Part shown: piece by piece, positions 54,951 through 63,830 of the stretch
How the letters are laid out: each line of letters opens with the position of its first letter
Position numbering within the stretch: position 1 is the stretch's first letter
Assembly: GCA_015978205.1 (NCBI GenBank)
Contig: JADWMM010000001.1
Coordinates: 175,465-239,464, forward strand
Direction of reading: 5' to 3'
Source: Alkaliphilus sp. NP8
GTDB lineage: Bacteria; Bacillota; Clostridia; Peptostreptococcales; Natronincolaceae
Length of the DNA stretch: 64,000 bases
Program-made: the position numbers and the translations under genes
The notes under the pieces: model-generated
What the model was told of the DNA's origin: nothing
The model's database searches: none
Seen by the model: the letters and a program-made list of their open reading frames with translations, nothing else

Positions 54951-55759
54951 AAGTATATATATTGATTAAAACTATGTCCATTACCTAAGTCAACAATAAT
55001 ATCTAATAAGCTATCTAGATCATTTTCTTCTACAAAAGCTTTCACTATTCTAAAAGCTTTTGTATAAGCTTTGTACTGATCTAAATTTTTAAAGTTATTA
55101 TTTAAATCCTCTATTTTATATTCTTCCTCTTTAAAATCTACTTCTTCTCCCCATTCATAGCCATCAATCATATACTCAAAATATAAGCTAACTCCTTCTG
55201 TAAACCACATAGGAAAATTTCCATTTCCACTATGATCTGTAAAAAGATGTGTAAGCTCGTGTAATACTGGTCCTTCATTATAAAATTCATCATATACATT
55301 GTCTGAGTCTTCCACCCATAAATTAGGATTTAAAATATGAATACTATTTCCATAATAAACGCCCATAGGAGGGTACCCTTTTTTTAACATTGTAGTGTTC
55401 ATCATTAAATCTGAGTCTTCATATATTACTACTAGTATTTTATCTTTAAATCTATATCCAAAAATATTTATTAATTCTTCATATTTTTCTTCTGTTATAT
55501 CCATTACTAAATTCAATATTTCTTTATCTGTATCTTCATATCTAAAAATAAAGTTTTTAGTTTCTATTTCATTAAAGCTATCTGTTTTATATAGTACTAC
55601 TCTTTCTTCTATATTTCTAACTAAAGGTCTTATACCTTTTATAACTTTAAAATTAATCATAGAATATGATGATATTAGAAATATAAGCAATAATAAAAAA
55701 ATGTGATTTTTCCCAAATTTATATGTTTTTTTTCCTTTTTCCAATATCATAATTATCAC
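54935..55759 (-). CDS. Membrane-anchored MA-clan metallopeptidase
   Basis: 274 residues: N-terminal TM helix (about 19-36) and an external zinc peptidase domain with HELTH (H167, E168, H171), the WFTEGVSLYFEY segment giving the third ligand E188, in the manner of the MA clan. Family not named more precisely. It is upstream of walR in the same direction but separated by a terminator. Substrate unknown. Confidence 0.85.
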   Translation of the reverse strand: MIIMILEKGKKTYKFGKNHIFLLLLIFLISSYSMINFKVIKGIRPLVRNIEERVVLYKTDSFNEIETKNFIFRYEDTDKEILNLVMDITEEKYEELINIFGYRFKDKILVVIYEDSDLMMNTTMLKKGYPPMGVYYGNSIHILNPNLWVEDSDNVYDEFYNEGPVLHELTHLFTDHSGNGNFPMWFTEGVSLYFEYMIDGYEWGEEVDFKEEEYKIEDLNNNFKNLDQYKAYTKAFRIVKAFVEENDLDSLLDIIVDLGNGHSFNQYIYLFEEI

Positions 55760-56009
55760 CCCTTTTACTTCATATGTTTAATTTAACTAAGACCCTATAT
55801 AATCTAAGTCTTAATTATGTACTAAGGGGTTTCCTCTATATTATAACATATAGCCTTCCAAATCTCTATTCGTAGGCTATTAGGAATATATGTCATTACT
55901 TCTATGTACTGCTAACTTTTATCTCACTTTTTTTTAGCTACTGCATAATTTATATATATAAGAGATTATTAGAATAGTTTAATGTTACAAATATAAAGGA
56001 GGAACTAAA

Positions 56010-57308
56010 TTGTTTGGATATAGAGGTATTGTAGAAGATCTAGTAGTTGAAAGATTATTAAGTGACAAAGAAGAAAATATTCCTATTATTATATCTGCTA
56101 GGAATTGTAAATGTGATGACTTAGAAGCGTATGTAGCTAAAATGGGTGGGAAAATAAAGTATAAACTACCTATCATTAATGCAGTAGCAGCTTACATGCC
56201 TTCTTTAGGCGTTAGAAATATGGCTATGGAAAATGTAACAGAAAAAATATATTTAGATGATAATATATATAAATTAATGGATATTGCCTCTGTTACAGTA
56301 GGCTCTGACTTTGCTAACGAATATGGATTAACAGGTAAAAATATTTCTGTTGCTGTATTAGACACTGGTGTGTTTCCACATAAAGATTTAACAACACCTT
56401 CTAACAGAATCATACAGTTTAAAGATTTCGTAAATAATAAAAGTGAGCCTTATGATGATGATGGGCATGGTACTCATGTTGCAGGAATTATTGCAGGTAA
56501 CGGATTCTCATCTAGAGGAAGATACATGGGAGTTGCTCCTGATGCTAATATAGTAGGTGTCAAGGTTTTAGGTGGAGACGGTAGTGGCAGTATTTCAGAT
56601 GTTATTGCAGGTATTCAGTGGATTGTTGATAACAAAAATAAATATAATATTAAAGTTATCACTTTATCTCTTGGAACAAAGCCAAAAGATAGTTATAATG
56701 ATGATCCTCTCTGCAGAGCAGTAGATGCTGCAGTAAATTCTGGTATAACAGTTGTAACTGCTGCTGGAAATAGTGGACCAGAGTCTTCCACTATTACATC
56801 TCCTGGTATAAGTCCTAACGTGATTACTGTTGGTGCTTGTGATGACAGAAAAGAGTCAATCTCTAAAAATGTTGATATTCCTGATTTCTCAAGTCGTGGA
56901 CCTACTAATGAAGGTTTGAATAAACCTGATATTTTAGCTCCTGGAGTAGGCATTAAGTCTTTAGATAATAAGCAGAATGAATATATTAAATTGTCTGGTA
57001 CATCTATGGCGAACCCTATTGTAGCAGGTTGTGCAGCATTACTATATGAAAGCAATCCTAGGTTTACACCTTCTCAAATAAAAAATATTATTACATCTAA
57101 TGCTTATAGTTTAGATCTAGATGTTAACGAGCAGGGATCAGGCCTTTTAGATATTAAAAATATAATAAAAAAAATAAACCCTAATATTAAACATAACCCA
57201 CCTATAAATAAGCCTAAAGCTAATAATGGATATAGTAAAAATAATGGATTTTTATCAAATGAATTCTTTTTAATAATTTTGATAGTTATAATATTCTTAG
57301 TGCTATAA
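56010..57308 (+). CDS. S8-family subtilisin-like serine peptidase with C-terminal TM helix
   Basis: 432 residues; triad D118 (AVLDTG), H153 (DGHGTHVAG), S332 (GTSMANP). The N-terminal about 90 residues look like an I9-type prodomain. There is no signal peptide, and the last about 15 residues (FFLIILIVIIFLVL) form a hydrophobic tail anchor preceded by an Asn/Lys/Pro-rich linker. That arrangement suggests a membrane-tethered intracellular or forespore protease. Start is TTG, with AAAGGAGGA well placed. Confidence 0.9.
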   Translation: MFGYRGIVEDLVVERLLSDKEENIPIIISARNCKCDDLEAYVAKMGGKIKYKLPIINAVAAYMPSLGVRNMAMENVTEKIYLDDNIYKLMDIASVTVGSDFANEYGLTGKNISVAVLDTGVFPHKDLTTPSNRIIQFKDFVNNKSEPYDDDGHGTHVAGIIAGNGFSSRGRYMGVAPDANIVGVKVLGGDGSGSISDVIAGIQWIVDNKNKYNIKVITLSLGTKPKDSYNDDPLCRAVDAAVNSGITVVTAAGNSGPESSTITSPGISPNVITVGACDDRKESISKNVDIPDFSSRGPTNEGLNKPDILAPGVGIKSLDNKQNEYIKLSGTSMANPIVAGCAALLYESNPRFTPSQIKNIITSNAYSLDLDVNEQGSGLLDIKNIIKKINPNIKHNPPINKPKANNGYSKNNGFLSNEFFLIILIVIIFLVL

Positions 57309-57336
57309 ATTATATATAACCCAGATATTAAATATT

Positions 57337-57373
57337 AAAGGTGCAGTCTTATTTTAAGGCTACACCTTTTTTC
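57337..57373. terminator. Bidirectional terminator between the S8 and M23 genes
   Basis: AAAGGTGCAGTCTTA against TAAGGCTACACCTTT, T-run on the plus side, A-run on the minus side; the genes converge. Confidence 0.75.
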
Positions 57374-57377
57374 CTTT

Positions 57378-58874
57378 TTAATATCTAACAAAACTTTGTG
57401 GATTAACAGGTGTTCCATTCTTTCTTACTTCAAAGTGAACATGAACTCCTGTACTTCTTCCTGTACTACCCATTTCTGAAATCTTTTGACCTTTATATAC
57501 ACGGTCTCCTGCACTAACTAATAATTTATTATTATGTGCATAATATGTTTGATAACCATTTTCATGGTCTATAATTACTAATTTACCATAACTACCTTGA
57601 TATCCCGCAAAAGATACTCTTCCTGCATCAGCTGCCTTAACTGTAGTTCCTAGTGAATTCGCTATATCAATTCCTGTATGTCTTCTTCCCCATCTAGCAC
57701 CAAAAGGGGAAGTTAAACGCCCTCTAGTTGGATTAGAAAATACACCTGTAGCAACTGTAGCTGGTCTTTCTTTAGTACCTTGTGCAACAACTCTAGTTTT
57801 AGGTTCTGAAAGTACTTTTTCATATTCTATTTCCATATCTATTTCTTTACCATTCTCTTTAACAATATATCCTTTTATTTCACGTTCTCCTTCTTTACCT
57901 TGAACCGTGATTCTTTTGTCACCTTCATATAAAGAATCCGTTTCCTCATATTCAGTTTCAAAAGGGATTTCTTCTACAAGCTCTATAAACTCTTTAGTTC
58001 TAACAGAAAGAATAGGCTTAGGAACTATTAAGCTCAGTTCATCTCCTATTTGTACTCTACTAGAGTCCATTCCTGGATTAGCCTTTTCAATATCATCTGT
58101 GCTTAAATCATATTTTTGTGCAATAGTCCAAGGATTCTCTCCTTTTTCTACTATATGAATTTTCTCTTCATCAGTACCTATTGATATCTTCTTTACAGCT
58201 TCTTCTTCATCTACAATATCACTAAATTCTGCACCTATTTCTGCAACTTCTACTTTTTCTTTAAAACCTATATAATCATATTCTTCCGTATCTTCTTCTA
58301 TAAAAGATGCTTTAATATCTTCTAATACACTTTTTGCTGCTTCTGTGTCCTTAAGGACTACTATTTCTTCTCCATTAACCAGAATAGCCGCAGCTTTTAG
58401 TTTTATATCTATTTGAGATTTAATGTTTTTTTCTATATCTTCTGATTCTGTTATTTCAGATTTCTTTGCTTTAGTTTCAACAAAAATTGGTTCCTCGTTT
58501 AGCACTATTTCTTGATTATAGGTAGACATAGCCTCTTTTTTTACTTCTTCAAGAATTTCTATAAAATCTTCTTCTTCTCTAACTAATGCTACTATATTAT
58601 TTTCTACCTCTACTTGATAAGCATCTAGTGAGTTATTATATACAACTGCTCCACCTGCTATTAAACTTATAGATAAAACTGCTGCACCAGCTGCTTTATA
58701 TGTATTATTTTTATTGTTTTTTAATTTATTATAAAGTGACTTCACTTCTATATCTTTAATTTTATTAGAAAGTTGTTTGATTTCTACTTTTTTTATTTTA
58801 TTGGAAAATGAATTAATTTGAGTTTTAATATTATCTGAAAGTTTCTCAATCTTTTCTCTTATCTTAATTTCCAT
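57378..58874 (-). CDS. LysM-G5-M23 peptidoglycan endopeptidase
   Basis: 498 residues: cytoplasmic coiled N-terminus, TM at about 62-80, acidic coiled region, LysM at about 237-285 (VEKGENPWTIAQKYDLSTDDI), G5 domain (about 290-370) and an M23 peptidase with HTGID, the YYAHNNKLLV strand and HVHFEV. The zinc ligands H, D and the final H are in place. It cuts peptide cross-links in peptidoglycan and is a likely target of WalRK or a sporulation factor (inference). Confidence 0.93.
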   Translation of the reverse strand: MEIKIREKIEKLSDNIKTQINSFSNKIKKVEIKQLSNKIKDIEVKSLYNKLKNNKNNTYKAAGAAVLSISLIAGGAVVYNNSLDAYQVEVENNIVALVREEEDFIEILEEVKKEAMSTYNQEIVLNEEPIFVETKAKKSEITESEDIEKNIKSQIDIKLKAAAILVNGEEIVVLKDTEAAKSVLEDIKASFIEEDTEEYDYIGFKEKVEVAEIGAEFSDIVDEEEAVKKISIGTDEEKIHIVEKGENPWTIAQKYDLSTDDIEKANPGMDSSRVQIGDELSLIVPKPILSVRTKEFIELVEEIPFETEYEETDSLYEGDKRITVQGKEGEREIKGYIVKENGKEIDMEIEYEKVLSEPKTRVVAQGTKERPATVATGVFSNPTRGRLTSPFGARWGRRHTGIDIANSLGTTVKAADAGRVSFAGYQGSYGKLVIIDHENGYQTYYAHNNKLLVSAGDRVYKGQKISEMGSTGRSTGVHVHFEVRKNGTPVNPQSFVRY

Positions 58875-59063
58875 TTCAAATCTCCTCCCAGGATATCTAA
58901 AATATATTAGAATCCTTGATTTAATTTCTTAGGATTTTCTTAAAAGTTTTGTAATACTTTTGTAACAATCACTTTTCCATTATACCATAAAATATATATT
59001 TTCAATAGGCAAACTGATATTTTTTTATAATATTTCGTTTTAGTTTTTCTCTTTTCTAGAATA

Positions 59064-60563
59064 TTATTCCATATAACCTAACCAATTGTGAAATTCTTCT
59101 TTTAAATCCTTATTTGTATTACTTTGCATAATTTTATAGAAATCTTCGGTTGTTGCATTTTTAAATTTATAAGTACCAAAATATTCTCTTAAGCCTTTTA
59201 TAAAATCATCTTCTCCCATTTCATCTTTAAGTTCTTTTATAAACATAGCTCCTTTACTATAAACAATACTACTATATTCTAAAGAATTATCAAACTCTTT
59301 TAAACTTCTTAAAATCCTCTCATCGTTCTTTGTATTGTTGCTAGAAAACTCTTGGTAATTATTTTCTATCATTTTTTCATATATTTCATCCTTAATATGA
59401 TCACCATATTTTTTTTCAAAGTACATTAATGTTGAATACTCTGTTAATGCTTCATCTAACCATGGCTCTATTACTTGATTATTTCCTATTATTCCATACC
59501 ACCATTGATGAGCTATTTCATGGGCTATTACATATTCTAGAGAAATATTAACATTATTTTCATAAAGAGATTTTCCAATAACAACCAAATTAGGATATTC
59601 CATTCCTCCTATAAAAAAGTCGCTGGCAACTACTGACAATTGATCGTATGGATATTTTCCAAAACTTCTATTAAATATTTTTAAAGCATCCATACTATAT
59701 TTTAACGATTCTTTTTCTTTCTTTCCATCTATTGTATATGAAATCACTTCTGTATCATCTACATTTCCTCTATTAATTGAAAACTTTTGGCTTAGTATAA
59801 GTGTAAAATCTCTTACATTATTAGCTTTTATATCATAAATTTTTTTATTGCCTTTATTAGATTTTTTTAAAATATTGCCAGTAGTAGCTAATTCATATTC
59901 TTTAGGAATACTCATTTTCACATTATATTCTGCTACATCACTATAAAAAGGATCTCCTATTGCATAATATGGCTCTAGATTCCAGCCATTATTATCATAT
60001 ATAGATAAAATAGGATACCAATTAGCTATATTAACTGTATTTTCACCGTATCCCATTCGTCCTACAGAGTTAGGAAGCTTAACCTTAAATTCTATATTTA
60101 TCTTGGTAGCTGTTCCTGACTCTAGCAGTGTTTTAGGCGTTACTCTTAATGTAGTATCTCCTTCCCCCATTATTTTATAATTTACTTTTTTGCCACCTTC
60201 AGTTACACTCAAAATTTCAATACCCCCTTTATCAAATCCATTAGGATAAGCTTTTGTCATATTTTTAGATTCAAAGGGAGCAGTTTTGTTACTCTTAAAA
60301 GCGTTGGCATATATATGAAAGTATACTTCCTTCATGTTTTTATTTGTATTATTTTTATAATATACTTGTTGATTTCCATATATCTCCATGCTTTCTTCGT
60401 TAAATTCAGCCTCTATATTATATTGAGAGATTTCATCTGATTTAGTTATAGTATTAAATACTCTCTGAGTTTGCCCCATATCCCATATATAATGGATAGA
60501 CGTTGAAAGTACAAATGCTACTACTATTATTATTAAACTAGAAAATTTTTTATTTAGTTTCAT
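59064..60563 (-). CDS. Membrane-anchored M1-family metallopeptidase
   Basis: 499 residues: TM anchor at about 8-26, a beta-rich N-terminal domain, then GGMEYP (M1 substrate motif) and HEIAHQWW with H348, E349 and H352, and the third ligand in the DEALTEYSTL segment. M1 enzymes are zinc aminopeptidases. It is shorter than classical aminopeptidase N. Monocistronic. Substrate unknown. Confidence 0.92.
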   Translation of the reverse strand: MKLNKKFSSLIIIVVAFVLSTSIHYIWDMGQTQRVFNTITKSDEISQYNIEAEFNEESMEIYGNQQVYYKNNTNKNMKEVYFHIYANAFKSNKTAPFESKNMTKAYPNGFDKGGIEILSVTEGGKKVNYKIMGEGDTTLRVTPKTLLESGTATKINIEFKVKLPNSVGRMGYGENTVNIANWYPILSIYDNNGWNLEPYYAIGDPFYSDVAEYNVKMSIPKEYELATTGNILKKSNKGNKKIYDIKANNVRDFTLILSQKFSINRGNVDDTEVISYTIDGKKEKESLKYSMDALKIFNRSFGKYPYDQLSVVASDFFIGGMEYPNLVVIGKSLYENNVNISLEYVIAHEIAHQWWYGIIGNNQVIEPWLDEALTEYSTLMYFEKKYGDHIKDEIYEKMIENNYQEFSSNNTKNDERILRSLKEFDNSLEYSSIVYSKGAMFIKELKDEMGEDDFIKGLREYFGTYKFKNATTEDFYKIMQSNTNKDLKEEFHNWLGYME

Positions 60564-60724
60564 ACTTTACACCTCTCTTAAGGAATTCATTCTAATATTA
60601 GATTTTATTACAAAGTTTTGCTTTTATTCCACAAATTCTATTTCAACCTTCGAAACAGTAAGGGTTTTTATATGTTATAATTATAGAAATTGATATATGT
60701 GCTATATAAAATGGAGTGATAAAT

Positions 60725-61858
60725 ATGAGTTTTATTAAAGGAAATACTTCTATAGATTTAGGTGATACACCTGTTGAAAATATCTTTATAGATGTTTATA
60801 TGCCAATGGCAAATGGTACTTATGTACAAGTCTATTTACTTGGATATAAATATTCTCTAGATAATGATCCTAATATGAGCGTAAATAATACTTCTATTGC
60901 TAAGCAGCTTAATATTCCTTTGGCCGATGTTCTTGCTGCTTGGGATTTTTGGGAAAGTAAACATATTATAAAAAAGCACAAGTCAGAAAATGAAGATGAA
61001 AATAACTACACTGTTGAGTTTGTTAATTTAAAGCAGCTTTATATTGACAATAATTATAAAGCTGTTCGAAATACTTCTAGTAGTAGTGCAGATTCAAACA
61101 AAGAGAGTACAACACAAAATAAGCCTAATAGTTATACTTGCTCTCCTGCGGATTTAGTTGAAGCTAACAAAGTTCCTGAAATTAGGAATATGTTTGTAGA
61201 CATAACTAAAATTATTGCTAGAGAACTAGCGCCTAATGAAAAAGCAAAAGTAATAGAGCTTCTTTACAAATACAATATAGATCCTCCTTTAATCGTTGAA
61301 GCCTTCAAATATTCTAAAAAACAAAATAAAGTAAGGCACATTTTAAGTTATTCCTCTGGTATTATTAGAACCTGGTATGATAAAGGAATTTTTTCTGTAG
61401 AACAATTGCAGGAATACCTTCTTAAACAAGGTGAAAGGTACGGTTTATATAGCAGAGTATTTAAAGCGTTAGGTTTTGGATCTAGACAAGCATCTGAAGC
61501 GGAAATGAAAATTATGGATAGCTGGGTAGATAAATTCAAATTTGATATAGATGTTATTTTAGCCGCATGTACAAGTTCTAGTAAAACAGCTAATCCTAGT
61601 ATTAATTATATTAATGGTATATTAAAAAATTGGCATGAAAAAGGTGTTAAGCAGGTCTCTGACATAGACAGATTAGATCAAAAACCAAAGGATACTAATT
61701 CATATATTAAGAATAAATCTGTTAACTCAACCCAGACTTCATCTAAAATAAAAACTAAGTTTCATCTTTCAAAAAGTCGTGGTGATAAATATACTGCTGA
61801 TGAGCTAGAAAAACTTATACTAAATAATCAAAAACAAAAATTAAATAAAAAAGAATAA
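60725..61858 (+). CDS. DnaD-domain replication initiation protein
   Basis: 377 residues from the ATG at 60725 (SD TGGAGTG; a GTG at 60716 lies within the SD). A winged-helix-like N-terminus (about 1-105) and two DnaD domains (about 150-230 and 255-320) with the family YYxxGI-like ends (GIIRTWYDKGI and GILKNWHEKGV). DnaD brings the helicase loader to the origin in Firmicutes. It overlaps in direction and is 20 bp from the DnaC/DnaI-like gene, as expected. Confidence 0.92.
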   Translation: MSFIKGNTSIDLGDTPVENIFIDVYMPMANGTYVQVYLLGYKYSLDNDPNMSVNNTSIAKQLNIPLADVLAAWDFWESKHIIKKHKSENEDENNYTVEFVNLKQLYIDNNYKAVRNTSSSSADSNKESTTQNKPNSYTCSPADLVEANKVPEIRNMFVDITKIIARELAPNEKAKVIELLYKYNIDPPLIVEAFKYSKKQNKVRHILSYSSGIIRTWYDKGIFSVEQLQEYLLKQGERYGLYSRVFKALGFGSRQASEAEMKIMDSWVDKFKFDIDVILAACTSSSKTANPSINYINGILKNWHEKGVKQVSDIDRLDQKPKDTNSYIKNKSVNSTQTSSKIKTKFHLSKSRGDKYTADELEKLILNNQKQKLNKKE

Positions 61859-61878
61859 GTATATGGGAGGTGAAATAT

Positions 61879-62865
61879 ATGATAAATAAATATATACATG
61901 AAATTTTAAGAGACTATGAAAATAAAAGAGATAGGGCTAAAGCATTTAGAGAAAAGCGTGTTCAAGAGGTTTATGATAAAATTCCATCTATAAAAAAGAT
62001 TGATAAAGAACTTCATAAAACAGGTATAGCTATTTCGAAAGCTTTAATAAATGGTGTTGATGATCCACAAAAAACTATTGATGATTTTAAATTAAAATTA
62101 GAAGAATTAAAGAGAGAACGAGCTATTTTATTAACTGAAAACAATGTACCTCTACATTATTTAGATATTAATTATTACTGTAACAACTGTAACGACACTG
62201 GATTTTTACCTAGTGGCCAAAAATGTAGATGTTTTAAACAACAGCTTATTAATAAAGCCTATGATATGTCTAATTTATCTAATGTATTAGAAAAGGAAAA
62301 TTTTAAGTTTTTTAATTTGGATCTATTTTCAAGTGAATCATTTGAAGGCGAGTCAATAACTCCTAAAGAAAATATGATGAATATACTTAATGTTTGTGAA
62401 GGATTTGTATTTAATTTCGATGAAGATAATGAAGAAAACTTATTGTTTTATGGAGAAACTGGTTTAGGAAAAACTTTTTTAACTAATTGTATAGCAAAAT
62501 CCCTTTTAGATAAAGAAAAAATAGTAATTTATCAAACTTCATTTAAATTGCTTGAAATACTAGAAGATCTTAGATTTAGAAGTAGCAAAGATAGTAATAA
62601 TAAAGAAAAATATAATCTTTTATTTGAAGCAGATTTATTAATAATAGATGATCTTGGTACAGAGATGACTAATACTTTTACAAATAGTGAGATTTTCAAT
62701 ATTATTAATAGTCGCCTTTTATCTAATAAAAAAACCATAGTTTCTACAAATCTTTCACCTAAAGAAATGATGGATCGTTATGATGACCGTATTTTCTCAC
62801 GTTTATTTTCGAAGTTTACGGTACTCCATTTCTTTGGTAAAGACTTAAGATGGGAAACACAGTAA
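61879..62865 (+). CDS. DnaC/DnaI-like helicase loader ATPase
   Basis: 328 residues from the ATG at 61879 (GGAGGTG; a GTG at 61870 overlaps it). An N-terminal helical region with a zinc-finger pattern (CNNCNDTG ... CRC), then an AAA+ ATPase: Walker A GETGLGKT, Walker B LLIIDDLGTE, sensor STNL and arginine finger region RIFSRL. It loads the replicative helicase DnaB/DnaC together with DnaD. Adjacent to dnaD-like gene; tRNAs lie downstream on the opposite strand. Confidence 0.93.
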   Translation: MINKYIHEILRDYENKRDRAKAFREKRVQEVYDKIPSIKKIDKELHKTGIAISKALINGVDDPQKTIDDFKLKLEELKRERAILLTENNVPLHYLDINYYCNNCNDTGFLPSGQKCRCFKQQLINKAYDMSNLSNVLEKENFKFFNLDLFSSESFEGESITPKENMMNILNVCEGFVFNFDEDNEENLLFYGETGLGKTFLTNCIAKSLLDKEKIVIYQTSFKLLEILEDLRFRSSKDSNNKEKYNLLFEADLLIIDDLGTEMTNTFTNSEIFNIINSRLLSNKKTIVSTNLSPKEMMDRYDDRIFSRLFSKFTVLHFFGKDLRWETQ

Positions 62866-62870
62866 AATAA

Positions 62871-62911
62871 AAACAACCTTTACTTTTTAACAAAGTAAAG
62901 GTTGTTTTTTA
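62871..62911. terminator. Terminator after the DnaC/DnaI-like gene, facing the tRNA genes
   Basis: AACAACCTTTACTTT against AAAGTAAAGGTTGTT, T-run on the plus side. It can also stop the minus-strand tRNA transcript. Confidence 0.85.
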
Positions 62912-62913
62912 TT

Positions 62914-62988
62914 TGGTGACTCCTAGGGGAATCGAACCCCTGTTACCGCCGTGAAAGGGCGGTGTCTTAACCGCTTGACCAAGGAGCC
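62914..62988 (-). tRNA. tRNA-Glu (anticodon UUC)
   Basis: 75 nt including the encoded CCA. Acceptor GGCTCCT/AGGAGTC pairs (one mismatch position G-U), anticodon loop CTTTCAC and T arm GGGGTTCGATTCCCC are all in place. Second in a two-tRNA transcript with tRNA-Lys. Confidence 0.97.
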
Positions 62989-63042
62989 ATAACAGCAATT
63001 CTCAGTATGCTTAAAACTAAGAATCACCGTTTATAAGTTTAA

Positions 63043-63118
63043 TGGTGACCCATCCGCGACTCGAACGCGGGACACCCTGATTAAAAGTCAGGTGCTCTGC
63101 CAACTGAGCTAATGGGTC
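63043..63118 (-). tRNA. tRNA-Lys (anticodon UUU)
   Basis: 76 nt including the encoded CCA. Acceptor GACCCAT/ATGGGTC, D arm GCTCAGTTGGCAGAGC, anticodon loop CTTTTAA, T loop TTCGAGT. First in the transcript. Confidence 0.97.
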
Positions 63119-63139
63119 GTGCTCTTGCCACAGTTATAT

Positions 63140-63168
63140 ATTCTAACTAAAAATTTAAGGTCTGTCAA
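63140..63168 (-). promoter_or_regulatory. Promoter of the tRNA-Lys/tRNA-Glu operon
   Basis: On the minus strand TTGACA, a 17-bp spacer, TAGAAT, about 22 bp from the mature tRNA-Lys 5' end. Confidence 0.7.
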
Positions 63169-63269
63169 CATATTTCTTCAAATTTTTTATTATTTTTCTA
63201 TATAATAATAAATTATAGTTTATTACATTAAAAATCTCTTTACTTATTAACTAATATAATTAAAAAAAT

Positions 63270-63297
63270 AAAAATCTAGGTTATAACCTAGATTTTT
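63270..63297 (-). terminator. Terminator of the selenoprotein gene
   Basis: AAAAATCTAGG and CCTAGATTTTT around TTATAA, directly downstream of the stop at 63311. Perfect 28-bp inverted repeat with T-rich flank. Confidence 0.85.
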
Positions 63298-63310
63298 ATT
63301 TTTAATTATA

Positions 63311-63514
63311 TTATTTTGAATTTAAATGTTCATTTATTTCTTTAATTAAAACATCTACATCAATACCATGAACTCTTCCTGCATCACCGATGCTTTCCAT
63401 TGTAGCACCTGGTCATCCAAGACAGTGAAGTCCATGTCTCATAAAAATAGAAGCAAGTTCTTGATCCATTTGTAAAACTTGCATTATTGTCATATCTTTT
63501 GTTACAGTAGTCAT
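63311..63514 (-). CDS. DUF1858/hybrid-cluster-associated redox protein with in-frame TGA (probable selenoprotein)
   Basis: 67 residues if TGA is read as selenocysteine. Reading: TKDMTIMQVL ... MRHGLHC31-L-G-U34-PGATMESIGDAGRVHGIDVDVL. The family (DUF1858, TIGR03980-like) has CLGCPGA; the second redox cysteine is replaced by TGA (63413-63415). The reading frame is open before and after, ends at TAA, and has SD AAAGGAGG. A GCATC-GGT-GATGC hairpin follows. Without recoding, a 33-residue fragment would be made. The protein would be a CxxU redox carrier. Whether the host has selA/B/D is not visible here. Confidence 0.85.
63381..63393 (-). promoter_or_regulatory. SECIS-like hairpin downstream of the TGA codon
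   Basis: On the minus strand GCATC-GGT-GATGC, a five-base-pair stem with a GGU loop whose first base is 25 nt past the UGA. Bacterial SECIS elements have an apical loop with G in the first two positions about 16-37 nt after UGA, which fits. The stem is short. Confidence 0.55.
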
Positions 63515-63601
63515 TATATTTCCTCCTTTGGTAAATTTGTGATTCCTATAATATTACCATATTTTTTAACATATTTCCATTATAGATATAATTATTCATA
63601 T

Positions 63602-63781
63602 TTATCAACAAATCTACCCACATTTTCATATTTTTATTTTTTATTGAAGAATCCACATATTTATGGATTATTTTAAATATTATCCACAAAATCAACACTT
63701 TATACACACTTGTTCGGTGGATAATGTGGATAAAGTTGTCTTTTATCAATAAAATTTGTTAAATTTTCATACTTATTCACA
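63602..63781. other. DnaA-box cluster, candidate origin or DnaA-titration region
   Basis: Perfect TTATNCACA boxes: TTATCCACA at 63680-63688 (plus), TTATACACA at 63700-63708 (plus), TGTGGATAA at 63725-63733 (minus orientation) and TTATTCACA at 63773-63781 (plus). One-mismatch boxes at 63602-63610 and 63716-63724 (minus orientation). All lie in an A+T-rich 316-bp region without a gene (63515-63830). It could be part of oriC; dnaA itself is not in the window. Confidence 0.7.
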
Positions 63782-63830
63782 GATTAATAGTAAAATTACT
63801 GCTATTTTATATTTCTCCATGAACCTAGTC

